Assembly (NCBI RefSeq): GCF_011761985.1
Contig: NZ_JAASQT010000001.1
Coordinates: 744,001 to 808,000, forward strand
Reading direction: 5' to 3'
Source: Brevundimonas terrae
GTDB lineage: Bacteria; Pseudomonadota; Alphaproteobacteria; Caulobacterales; Caulobacteraceae
DNA: 64,000 bases
Shown: one piece after another, positions 19,340 through 26,521 of the stretch
Layout of the letters: every line of letters starts with the position of its first letter
Numbering within the stretch: position 1 is the stretch's first letter
Notes under the pieces: model-generated
Seen by the model: only the letters and a program-made list of their open reading frames with translations
The model's database searches: none
What the model was told of the DNA's origin: nothing
Made by a program: the position numbers and the translations under genes

Positions 19340-20080
19340 ATGGCCTCGAAAAACAATCTAACCGGCTATGAAAACAGAGCCTTAACAACAGCTTTGACAT
19401 GGCGAACGCGACAGCAAAAGCGGCCCGGTGTTTGGGATCGCACCACGCGCGCCACGCAGGACCGGATCAACAACATCATTCCGGAACCGGTTCACAAGGT
19501 GGTGACGGCGGTGATGAAACAGATGACCCAAGCCATTGTCACGGGATCGGGCTGGATGACGGCACGTCCGCGTAGCGAGGGGACGCTGCAAGAGCGCGAA
19601 CTGGCGGTTCGCAATCTGATGAAGACCTATCGCACAACCGCCAGTATCGAAGGCGGCGTTGCGGGTGCGGGCGGGTTTGTTCTGGCGGCGGTCGATCTTC
19701 CGGCGCTGATGGCCATCAAGATCAAGCTGCTGTTCGAGATTTGCGCCCTTTACGGCCATGACAGCCGTGATCCGGCCGAGCGGCTTTTTATCCTGCGCAT
19801 ATTCCACATGGCCTTTTCGAGCGCGCGCCAGAGGCCGCATGCCCTAGCGGCTCTTGAGGCCAGCTATCCCGATAAAGAGGGCGAGCCGGTTGAACTGGAC
19901 TGGCGCCAGTTTCAACTGGAGTACCGCGACTATATCGATCTGGCCAAGCTGGCGCAGTTGCTGCCCGTGGTGGGGGCACCGGTCGGGGCGGTGGCCAATT
20001 GGCGGCTGACCACGCATGTAGCCAATACGGCCATTCAGGCCTATCGACTGCGCTGGTTCAACGAGGCTGACCCGTCATGA
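19340..20080 (+). CDS. EcsC-family protein
   Basis: 246 residues. The central region has an Ala/Gly-rich hydrophobic segment (TASIEGGVAGAGGFVLAAVDLPALMAIKIKLLFEICALYGHD, about 95-135) typical of EcsC proteins, with flanking basic helices. The family is named after the third gene of the Bacillus ecs operon, but its function is unknown; membrane association is likely. It overlaps the HIT gene by four bases (ATGA), so the two are translationally coupled. Confidence 0.75.
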   Translation: MASKNNLTGYENRALTTALTWRTRQQKRPGVWDRTTRATQDRINNIIPEPVHKVVTAVMKQMTQAIVTGSGWMTARPRSEGTLQERELAVRNLMKTYRTTASIEGGVAGAGGFVLAAVDLPALMAIKIKLLFEICALYGHDSRDPAERLFILRIFHMAFSSARQRPHALAALEASYPDKEGEPVELDWRQFQLEYRDYIDLAKLAQLLPVVGAPVGAVANWRLTTHVANTAIQAYRLRWFNEADPS

Positions 20081-20502
20081 TCCCTGCCGAAATGTTTAAA
20101 GCCGATCCCGCTTTTGAGGCCGCGTCGCTGCATGTGGCGGACTGGCCCCTGTGTCAGGTTCGCCTCCAGAATGATGCGCGTTTCTGCTGGCTTATTCTTT
20201 TGCCGCGCGTTGAGGGCGCGGTGGAGTTGTCCGATCTGAGCGCCGCACAGCGGGCGCAACTGATGGAAGAAGCCGTACAGGCCGCAAAACAGGTGGCCGA
20301 GATGGCCGAAGCCGAAGGCGCGCCGATTGATAAGGTCAATACAGCAGCCCTGGGCAATGTGACCCGCCAGCTTCATGTGCATGTGGTGGGGCGCCGACGT
20401 GATGATCCGCTGTGGCCCGATCCGGTCTGGGGCCGTCCGGGGGCAGTTTTTTGCGCGACCGAGGTTCTCGAGCGACGTTTGTCGATCATCGGAACGGCGT
20501 AA
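20077..20502 (+). CDS. HIT-domain protein
   Basis: 141 residues. Histidine-triad fold: an N-terminal strand region (LCQVRLQNDARFCWLILLPR) and the motif NVTRQLHVHVVGRR near residue 105. The canonical triad is H-x-H-x-H; here the first position is Gln, leaving QLHVHV, as seen in a distinct group of alphaproteobacterial HIT proteins. The middle catalytic His appears to remain. HIT enzymes hydrolyse nucleotide phosphoramidates or dinucleoside polyphosphates; activity and substrate here are uncertain. Translationally coupled to the EcsC-family gene. Confidence 0.82.
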   Translation: MIPAEMFKADPAFEAASLHVADWPLCQVRLQNDARFCWLILLPRVEGAVELSDLSAAQRAQLMEEAVQAAKQVAEMAEAEGAPIDKVNTAALGNVTRQLHVHVVGRRRDDPLWPDPVWGRPGAVFCATEVLERRLSIIGTA

Positions 20503-20514
20503 ATTACCGCCTGA

Positions 20515-20573
20515 CGCACTATATATCCCGACTATTAGTGCGGTTTCGTTGACATCGTGTGCTGCACAGCACA
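20515..20573 (+). promoter_or_regulatory. sdh promoter region with palindromic elements
   Basis: A perfect -35 hexamer TTGACA lies at 20549-20554, 76 bases before sdhC. At 17-18 bp spacing the -10 is poor (CAAAAG). The spacer holds an inverted repeat TGTGCTG-ca-CAGCACA at 20558-20573, well placed for an operator that would compete with RNA polymerase. Upstream, CGCACTA / TAGTGCG (20515-20521 and 20536-20542) forms a second dyad that could be the HIT-gene terminator or another site. A weak -10 would fit activator dependence. The regulator is unknown. Confidence 0.45.
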
Positions 20574-20629
20574 AAAGCCTTTGCAATAGTCGACCCTGAA
20601 TTTCCACAGGTTTTTTGAGAATCATTCGC

Positions 20630-21091
20630 ATGTCCAATCATCAGGCAGCGGGTGGAACCAACGGCGACCGGACCGGCCGCTACGTTCGCCACCCCAACGG
20701 GCACGTTACGCCCATGTCCCCTTTCACCTCGGTATGGCGCTGGCACATCACCATGGTGGCCTCCATCCTGTTCCGCGTAACGATTGGCGCGGCCACGGTG
20801 GGTGCTGCCCTGATGCTGGGCTGGATCGCTACGGCTTCGTCGGGCGCTGACGCCTATGCCAAACTGCTGGCATGCTCGGCCTCGCCGCTGGGCCTGTTTG
20901 TCTGGTTCGGCCTGACGGTCGTGCTGTTCTCCTTCCTGCTGAACGGTGCCCGCCACCTGATCAACGATATGGGCAAGGGTCTGGACCTCAAGACCGCCAA
21001 CCTGATGGCCCGCATCGCTGTGTGGGGGCCGCTGGTTCTGGCCGTTCTGTTCTGGGTTGCCCTGTTCGCAACCGGAAAGGTTTCGCTGTGA
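20630..21091 (+). CDS. sdhC: Succinate dehydrogenase cytochrome b556-type subunit SdhC (haem ligand missing)
   Basis: 153 residues, three membrane helices. One of the two anchors of complex II that carry electrons from the iron-sulfur subunit to ubiquinone. The first helix has SILFRVT where the family has SILHRxTG: the quinone-site Ser45 and Arg49 are kept but the haem-propionate His is Phe48. In NGARHL the distal His109 is kept, but four residues before Gly106, where the axial haem ligand is expected (E. coli His84), there is Phe102. Start ATG at 20630; it overlaps sdhD by four bases. Gene identity is certain from context. Confidence 0.92.
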   Translation: MSNHQAAGGTNGDRTGRYVRHPNGHVTPMSPFTSVWRWHITMVASILFRVTIGAATVGAALMLGWIATASSGADAYAKLLACSASPLGLFVWFGLTVVLFSFLLNGARHLINDMGKGLDLKTANLMARIAVWGPLVLAVLFWVALFATGKVSL

Positions 21092-21477
21092 GCGCTGCAC
21101 CCAAGTTCAAAAACAATGTGAAGATCTCCGAGCGCCACGGTGCTGGCGAATGGAAGATCGAAAAACTGGCTCTGGCGGCTCTGATGCCGCTGTCGATCTG
21201 GGTGGCCTCGACGGGCCTGACCCTGGCCGGTGCCGATTTCGCAACGGTTGCCGCCTGGTTCGGTAACCCGCTGAACGCGGCCCTTTCGGCCATCACCGCT
21301 GTGGTGTTCTTCCTGTTCGCCTCGCTGGCGTGGAAGGTAATCATCGAGGACTACGTACCGGCTCCGTCGTCGCGTAAGACCCTGATCACCGTGTCGAACA
21401 TCGCCTTTGTGCTGCTGGCTGCCGGCAGCGTCTTCTTTATCGTGCGCGCGGCTTCGCTGCCGATCGCAGGAGCTTAA
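21088..21477 (+). CDS. sdhD: Succinate dehydrogenase membrane anchor SdhD (haem ligand missing)
   Basis: 129 residues from GTG at 21088, overlapping the sdhC stop. Three hydrophobic helices. The quinone-site pair Asp88-Tyr89 is present in VIIEDYV, equivalent to E. coli Asp82-Tyr83. Twelve residues before the Tyr, where E. coli His71 ligates haem b, this protein has Phe77 (in FFLFASL). Together with SdhC this means neither axial haem ligand is recognisable. The seven-base spacing to sdhA indicates one operon. Confidence 0.92.
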   Translation: MSAAPKFKNNVKISERHGAGEWKIEKLALAALMPLSIWVASTGLTLAGADFATVAAWFGNPLNAALSAITAVVFFLFASLAWKVIIEDYVPAPSSRKTLITVSNIAFVLLAAGSVFFIVRAASLPIAGA

Positions 21478-21483
21478 TCGACC

Positions 21484-23268
21484 ATGGCTGCATACGACCT
21501 TATCGATCACGAATACGACGTCGTTGTCGTCGGCGCGGGTGGCTCCGGCCTTCGCGCGGCACTCGGCGCCGCCCAGCAGGGCCTGAAGGTTGCCTGCGTC
21601 ACCAAGGTCTTCCCGACCCGCTCGCATACCGTGGCTGCCCAAGGTGGCATCTCGGCTTCGCTGGGCAATATGGGCGAAGACAGCTGGCAATGGCACATGT
21701 ACGACACCGTCAAGGGGTCGGACTGGCTGGGTGACCAGGACGCTATCGAATATCTGGTCCGTAACGCGCCCAAGGCCGTTTACGAGCTGGAACACTGGGG
21801 CGTGCCGTTCTCGCGTACCGAAGAAGGCAAGATCTACCAGCGCGCCTTCGGCGGTATGACCCGCAATTTCGGTGAAGGTCCGGTGCAGCGCACCTGCGCC
21901 GCCGCCGACCGCACCGGCCACGCCATCCTGCACACCCTGTACGGCCAGTCGGTCCGTCGCGAGGTCGAGTTCTTCGTCGAGTACTTCGCGCTGGACCTGA
22001 TCATGCAAGACGGTGCCTGCACCGGCGTGACGGCTCTGCAGCTCGACAACGGCAAGATGCACCAGTTCCGCGCCAAGATGGTCGTTCTGGCCACCGGCGG
22101 TTACGGACGTGCCTACTTCTCGGCCACCTCGGCCCACACCTGCACCGGCGACGGCAATGCCATGGTGCTGCGTGCCGGCCTGCCGCTGCAGGACATGGAG
22201 TTCGTGCAGTTCCACCCGACCGGCATCTATGGCGCTGGCTGCCTGATCACCGAGGGTGCCCGCGGTGAAGGTGGCTACCTGACCAACTCGGAAGGCGAGC
22301 GCTTCATGGAGCGCTATGCGCCGACCGTGAAGGATCTGGCTCCGCGTGACATGGTCTCGCGCTCGATGACCATCGAAATCCGCGAAGGTCGCGGTGTTGG
22401 CCCGAACAAGGACCACATCCACCTGCACCTCGATCACCTTGATCCGGCCATCCTACACGCCCGTCTGCCGGGCATCTCGGAAAGCGCCAAGATCTTTGCC
22501 GGTGTTGACGTGACCAAGGAGCCGATCCCGGTTCTGCCGACCGTCCACTACAATATGGGTGGCATCCCGACCAACTATCACGGCGAAGTGCTGACCCTGC
22601 GCGACGGCAATCCCGACAGCGTGGTTCCGGGCCTGATGGCAGTGGGCGAAGCGGCTTGCGTTTCGGTTCACGGTGCCAACCGTCTGGGCTCCAACTCGCT
22701 GACCGATCTGGTTGTGTTCGGTCGTGCTGTCGGCCTGCGTTGCGGCGAAGTCGTCGACAAGGCCGCTGCCGTTCAGGACGCGCCCAAGTCGCAGATCGAC
22801 GCCCACATGGCCCGCTTCGACCGCTTCCGTTATGCGTCGGGTTCGACCCCGACCTCGGAACTGCGTCTGTCGATGCAACGTGCGATGCAATCGGACGCCG
22901 CTGTGTTCCGTACCGGCAAGACGCTGGAAGAAGGCGTTCAGAAACTGCGCGCCATCGACGCGGCCGGTTCCGACATCAAGACCACGGACCGTGGCCTGAT
23001 CTGGAACACCGACCTGATCGAAACCCTCGAATATGACAACCTGATCGCTCAGGCCATGGTCACCATCGAAGGTGCAGCCAACCGTACGGAATCGCGCGGC
23101 GCCCACGCCCGCGAGGACTTCCCGGATCGTGACGACGAAAACTGGATGAAGCACACCCTGGCGTGGAAGCGTCCGGGCGAAGGCGTCCAGATGGATTACC
23201 GTCCGGTTCACAAATACACCATGTCGGACGAGGTCTCGTATATCGAGCCCAAGGCCCGCGTTTACTAA
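21484..23268 (+). CDS. sdhA: Succinate dehydrogenase flavoprotein subunit
   Basis: 594 residues. It oxidises succinate to fumarate on the cytoplasmic face of the membrane with covalently bound FAD. FAD-binding motif [18 protein letters not shown] (about 13-30); flavinylation His48 in [11 protein letters not shown]; substrate-site motifs [21 protein letters not shown] and the catalytic-Arg region [15 protein letters not shown]. The length is normal. Third gene of sdhCDAB; codon usage is strongly biased, as expected for a highly expressed enzyme. Confidence 0.98.
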   Translation: MAAYDLIDHEYDVVVVGAGGSGLRAALGAAQQGLKVACVTKVFPTRSHTVAAQGGISASLGNMGEDSWQWHMYDTVKGSDWLGDQDAIEYLVRNAPKAVYELEHWGVPFSRTEEGKIYQRAFGGMTRNFGEGPVQRTCAAADRTGHAILHTLYGQSVRREVEFFVEYFALDLIMQDGACTGVTALQLDNGKMHQFRAKMVVLATGGYGRAYFSATSAHTCTGDGNAMVLRAGLPLQDMEFVQFHPTGIYGAGCLITEGARGEGGYLTNSEGERFMERYAPTVKDLAPRDMVSRSMTIEIREGRGVGPNKDHIHLHLDHLDPAILHARLPGISESAKIFAGVDVTKEPIPVLPTVHYNMGGIPTNYHGEVLTLRDGNPDSVVPGLMAVGEAACVSVHGANRLGSNSLTDLVVFGRAVGLRCGEVVDKAAAVQDAPKSQIDAHMARFDRFRYASGSTPTSELRLSMQRAMQSDAAVFRTGKTLEEGVQKLRAIDAAGSDIKTTDRGLIWNTDLIETLEYDNLIAQAMVTIEGAANRTESRGAHAREDFPDRDDENWMKHTLAWKRPGEGVQMDYRPVHKYTMSDEVSYIEPKARVY

Positions 23269-23282
23269 GGAGGATTGGCAAA

Positions 23283-24086
23283 ATGGTTCAACTCAACCTC
23301 CCGCGCGGCTCCAAGCCGAACACCGGCAAGGTCCACAAGGCTCCGGCTGGCGCCAAGAACGTCAAGTCGTACAAGGTCTATCGTTACGATCCGGAAACGG
23401 ACGCCGATCCGAGCTGGGACACTTTCGAAGTGTCCTCGGACGATCACGGCCCGATGCTTCTGGACGCCCTGATCCACATCAAGAACACGATCGACCCGAC
23501 CCTGTCGTTCCGTCGTTCGTGCCGTGAAGGCATCTGTGGTTCGTGCTCGATGAATATCGACGGCTCGAACACGCTGGCCTGCACCAAGGGCTGGGACGAG
23601 TGCAAGTCGCACAACATCACCATTGCCCCCCTGCCCCACCAGCCGGTGGTCAAGGATCTGGTGACCGACCTGTCGCTGTTCTACGCCCAGTACGACTCGA
23701 TCCAGCCGTATCTGCAGTCCGACATTCCGGATCCGGAAAAAGAACGTCTGCAAACGCCGGAAGAGCGCGAAAAGCTCGACGGTCTGTACGAGTGCATCCT
23801 GTGCGCCTGCTGCTCGACCTCGTGCCCGAGCTACTGGTGGAACCAGGAAGAATACATCGGTCCGGCGGCTCTGCTGCAATCGTACCGCTGGATTTCGGAC
23901 AGCCGCGACGATGCGACCCAAAAGCGCCTCGACGATCTTGAAGATCCCTTCAAGCTCTATCGCTGCCACACCATCATGAACTGCGCCCAGGTGTGCCCGA
24001 AGGGTCTGAACCCTGCCAAGGCTATCGCCGAGACGAAGAAACTGATGGTCGCTCCGTCGCGCAAAAAGGAAAAAGCGTCCGCGTAA
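23283..24086 (+). CDS. sdhB: Succinate dehydrogenase iron-sulfur subunit
   Basis: 267 residues from the ATG at 23283, preceded by AAGGAGG. N-terminal ferredoxin domain with the [2Fe-2S] ligands in [16 protein letters not shown] plus a later Cys in LACTKG. The C-terminal domain has the [4Fe-4S] motif [12 protein letters not shown] and the [3Fe-4S] ligands in [14 protein letters not shown]. The quinone-site Trp is present in PSYWWN. It relays electrons from FAD to ubiquinone. A Lys-rich tail follows. Last gene of sdhCDAB. Confidence 0.98.
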   Translation: MVQLNLPRGSKPNTGKVHKAPAGAKNVKSYKVYRYDPETDADPSWDTFEVSSDDHGPMLLDALIHIKNTIDPTLSFRRSCREGICGSCSMNIDGSNTLACTKGWDECKSHNITIAPLPHQPVVKDLVTDLSLFYAQYDSIQPYLQSDIPDPEKERLQTPEEREKLDGLYECILCACCSTSCPSYWWNQEEYIGPAALLQSYRWISDSRDDATQKRLDDLEDPFKLYRCHTIMNCAQVCPKGLNPAKAIAETKKLMVAPSRKKEKASA

Positions 24087-24106
24087 GCGGGCGCTAAGCC
24101 TTCCGC

Positions 24107-24427
24107 GTGGCGAAGATCAAATATATCGAGTTCGACGGCCGCGAGCATGAGATCGAGGTCAAGAACGGCCTCTCTGTCATGGAAGGCGCGGTACGTCACA
24201 ACGTCCCGGGCATCGATGCGGACTGTGGCGGGGCGTGCGCCTGTGCCACCTGTCACGTCTATGTCGACGAGGACTTTCTGGATGTGACGGGCCGTCCGTC
24301 GGCGATGGAAGAGTCCATGCTCGACTTCGCCGAAAACGTGCAGCCCAACAGCCGGCTCTCGTGCCAGATACGGGTCAGCGATGATCTGGATGGCCTGATT
24401 GTCCGTTTGCCGGAAAACCAGCACTAA
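24107..24427 (+). CDS. Adrenodoxin-type [2Fe-2S] ferredoxin
   Basis: 106 residues from GTG at 24107. Cluster ligands follow the vertebrate/ISC pattern C-x5-C-x2-C in [16 protein letters not shown], with the fourth Cys in RLSCQI. Ferredoxins of this class supply electrons for Fe-S cluster assembly or to cytochromes P450. It is placed 20 bases after sdhB on the same strand and may be co-transcribed. No isc genes are in this window, so the partner is unknown. Confidence 0.9.
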   Translation: MAKIKYIEFDGREHEIEVKNGLSVMEGAVRHNVPGIDADCGGACACATCHVYVDEDFLDVTGRPSAMEESMLDFAENVQPNSRLSCQIRVSDDLDGLIVRLPENQH

Positions 24428-24428
24428 G

Positions 24429-25256
24429 ATGATTGATCCCCGACTGCTGCAAGTGGTCGGGGATTTTCTTTACCCGTATCTGGAAAATGATCGTCCCGCC
24501 CTGATCGGCCCACCCCTGATCGGCATTGCCGGATCACAAGGCTCTGGCAAGAGCACCTTGGCGGCGCATCTGGCGAAGACCTTGGGCGGGGTCAGCCTGT
24601 CTCTGGATGACGTTTACCGGACCAAGGCGGAGCGTCAGGCACTGGGACGCACCCTGCACCCACTGTTCGAGACGCGTGGGCCGCCCCTGACCCATGATCT
24701 GGGCCTGCTGGATCAGGTCTTGCGAGACCTGCAACAGGCGACGCCCGACAGTCGCACGCCCCTGCCCGCGTTCGACAAGCTGGCGGATGACAGGTGCCCT
24801 CAAAACGAGTGGCCGGTCTTTGTCGGCAGGCCGAAGATCATCATTCTGGAGGGCTGGTGTCTGGGCGCAGAGCCGGAACCGGATGAACGCCTGTGTGCGC
24901 CTATAAACGATATGGAAGCCAAGCTTGATCCGGACGCTGTGTGGCGACGGGCGATCAACGGGGCACTGGCGGCGGGCTATGCCGATTTGCGCGCAAGGTT
25001 GGACGGCCTGATCTATCTGCGGGCACCAAGCTTCGAGCGGGTGCTGGACTGGCGCTGCCAGCAGGAGGCAGGGCTTATGGGGGTGGCCGGGGTTGATGAA
25101 GACAGGCGCAGCGCCCTCAAAGACTTCATCGCCCGTTTCGAGCGCCTGACCCGCTGGATGATGCAGGGCGGCATTGTTGCGGATCTGGAAATCCGTCTGG
25201 ACGATGCACGACGGCTCATTGTCTCGCCACAGGAAGCCCCTATTTCAGAGGGGTGA
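24429..25256 (+). CDS. P-loop kinase of the D-glycerate 3-kinase (GLYK)-like family
   Basis: 275 residues. The ATG at 24429 begins one base after the ferredoxin stop codon. Walker A is IAGSQGSGKSTLAAHL (about 33-48), followed by SLSLDDVYRTKAER and the family-typical IILEGWCLGAEPEP. Relatives include plant glycerate kinase GLYK and yeast Tda10; the expected reaction is ATP-dependent phosphorylation of glycerate to 3-phosphoglycerate, though not all members have that activity. Likely in the same transcript as the ferredoxin. Confidence 0.78.
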   Translation: MIDPRLLQVVGDFLYPYLENDRPALIGPPLIGIAGSQGSGKSTLAAHLAKTLGGVSLSLDDVYRTKAERQALGRTLHPLFETRGPPLTHDLGLLDQVLRDLQQATPDSRTPLPAFDKLADDRCPQNEWPVFVGRPKIIILEGWCLGAEPEPDERLCAPINDMEAKLDPDAVWRRAINGALAAGYADLRARLDGLIYLRAPSFERVLDWRCQQEAGLMGVAGVDEDRRSALKDFIARFERLTRWMMQGGIVADLEIRLDDARRLIVSPQEAPISEG

Positions 25257-25338
25257 TACGGCCCTGTGGTTCGGGCCTGTTTTAGAGTTTGGTTCTGTGT
25301 TCGCTTTGTTCAAACGGAGTGCCGTTACGGCCTCCGCA

Positions 25339-25623
25339 ATGGAAACCCTGAATACACCCGCGGCCCTGTGTGCAGGGCGCATGGAATATCCGTGTGTGAT
25401 CCGTCAGGCCTCGAAAGAGCGGATGTTCGTATCTATCAACCGCGCCGCCAATATTTCAGGTGCGGTGATCGTGGTGGACCATGCGCGTGGGCTGGCGTTC
25501 GATGGTCGCATCAGCACGATCAGGGGTCAGGACGTGACGCTGGATATTACCGCCAGCCACAAGCTGGGCGGCCTTGTACCCGCGCGCCTTGGCCGCGCGC
25601 GGGACATCTGGAAACGCGCTTAG
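25339..25623 (+). CDS. Small beta-rich protein, divergent PilZ-like
   Basis: 94 residues from the ATG at 25339; a GTG at 25297 in the same frame would add 14. The pattern of a strand with a cysteine (MEYPCVIRQASKERMFV), then alternating hydrophobic strands (GAVIVVDHARGLAFDGRISTIRGQDVTLDI) resembles PilZ domains of Caulobacterales. However, the c-di-GMP-binding RxxxR and D/NxSxxG motifs are not intact. Function unknown. The stop is three bases from the stop of the convergent HAD gene. No convincing ribosome site. Confidence 0.5.
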   Translation: METLNTPAALCAGRMEYPCVIRQASKERMFVSINRAANISGAVIVVDHARGLAFDGRISTIRGQDVTLDITASHKLGGLVPARLGRARDIWKRA

Positions 25624-25626
25624 GGC

Positions 25627-26475
25627 CTACAGGCCCGCGGGCATGGTTCCGGCATTGATGGCGATACGGCCCACTAGGCCCTTGACGATCAGGTCCAACG
25701 CCGAGCCTTCGCGATAGTCGGCAGCGGCGACAAAGTTCACGCGGTCTTCCGAGATCAGCGAATAGACCTTCTTCTGGTCCTTCTCGTTCGAGCGCGGATC
25801 ATAGACGGCAATCGAGAAGCCGCCCTTGGTGTGCATCATCTTCATGGTCGGCACGTCGGTATCGCCGTCGCCGAGGAAGATCATGCGGTCGAACGGGATC
25901 GGGCGGTCTTCGTCGGGGATGAAGTGGTTGACCCGCTCGTGTTCCCAGTGGTTCTTCACGCCCTTATTGATGCGGAACAGGTATTGGGTCTTGGTGGTGT
26001 AGTTGACGCCCACAGCCGGCCATGCAGCCTCGCCGTTCTCGTCATAGACATAGTGGCTGGCAAAGACGTGGTTGAGGGCCGGACGGATCGGGGTGCCGTC
26101 GATCATTTCCTCAAGGCCTGCCGAGATGATGTAGTGCTCGATCTCGAGATTATATTTGGCCCCGAAGGCATTGATGCGGTCGAACCATGACAGGTCGCGC
26201 AAACCCTCGAACAGGGCCACGTCCTGACCGTGTTCGGACAGCATGTCCTTGGTGATCGAGATGCCCTTGTCGCGGGCATGTTTCAGCATCAGCTGCATAT
26301 ACATCAGGATGCCGTCGGCATCGGCGGACTTGGTCAGGGTCTCGGCCTGACCCCAAAACGCCCCGATATCCATGCCCACCGAAGGGATGAAGCTGACCTC
26401 CTGCATGTTTCCTCGGGCAAGGGTGCCGTCGAAATCATAGATGATAGCGGTCTTCAGTGGGGCTTGATCGGCCAT
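25627..26475 (-). CDS. HAD-superfamily hydrolase
   Basis: 282 residues from the ATG at 26473-26475; a GTG at 26517 is a longer alternative. Motif I is IYDFDGTLARG (nucleophile Asp in DFDGT), and motif III/IV region is IFLGDGDTDVPTMKMM. The large insert between them (about residues 40-150) is the cap. The family is phosphatase-like, with an unknown substrate. It lies 46 bases downstream of divL on the same strand, so it is probably in that operon. Confidence 0.82.
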   Translation of the reverse strand: MADQAPLKTAIIYDFDGTLARGNMQEVSFIPSVGMDIGAFWGQAETLTKSADADGILMYMQLMLKHARDKGISITKDMLSEHGQDVALFEGLRDLSWFDRINAFGAKYNLEIEHYIISAGLEEMIDGTPIRPALNHVFASHYVYDENGEAAWPAVGVNYTTKTQYLFRINKGVKNHWEHERVNHFIPDEDRPIPFDRMIFLGDGDTDVPTMKMMHTKGGFSIAVYDPRSNEKDQKKVYSLISEDRVNFVAAADYREGSALDLIVKGLVGRIAINAGTMPAGL

Positions 26476-26521
26476 GGGGGCAGCGGTTCCTAATCTCTTG
26501 GACCGGCCCTTTAGCACGAAG

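Noticed and set aside
20854..22437. A 527-codon minus-strand frame opposite sdhC-sdhD-sdhA
   Set aside because: Complement of three certain genes, with no motif.
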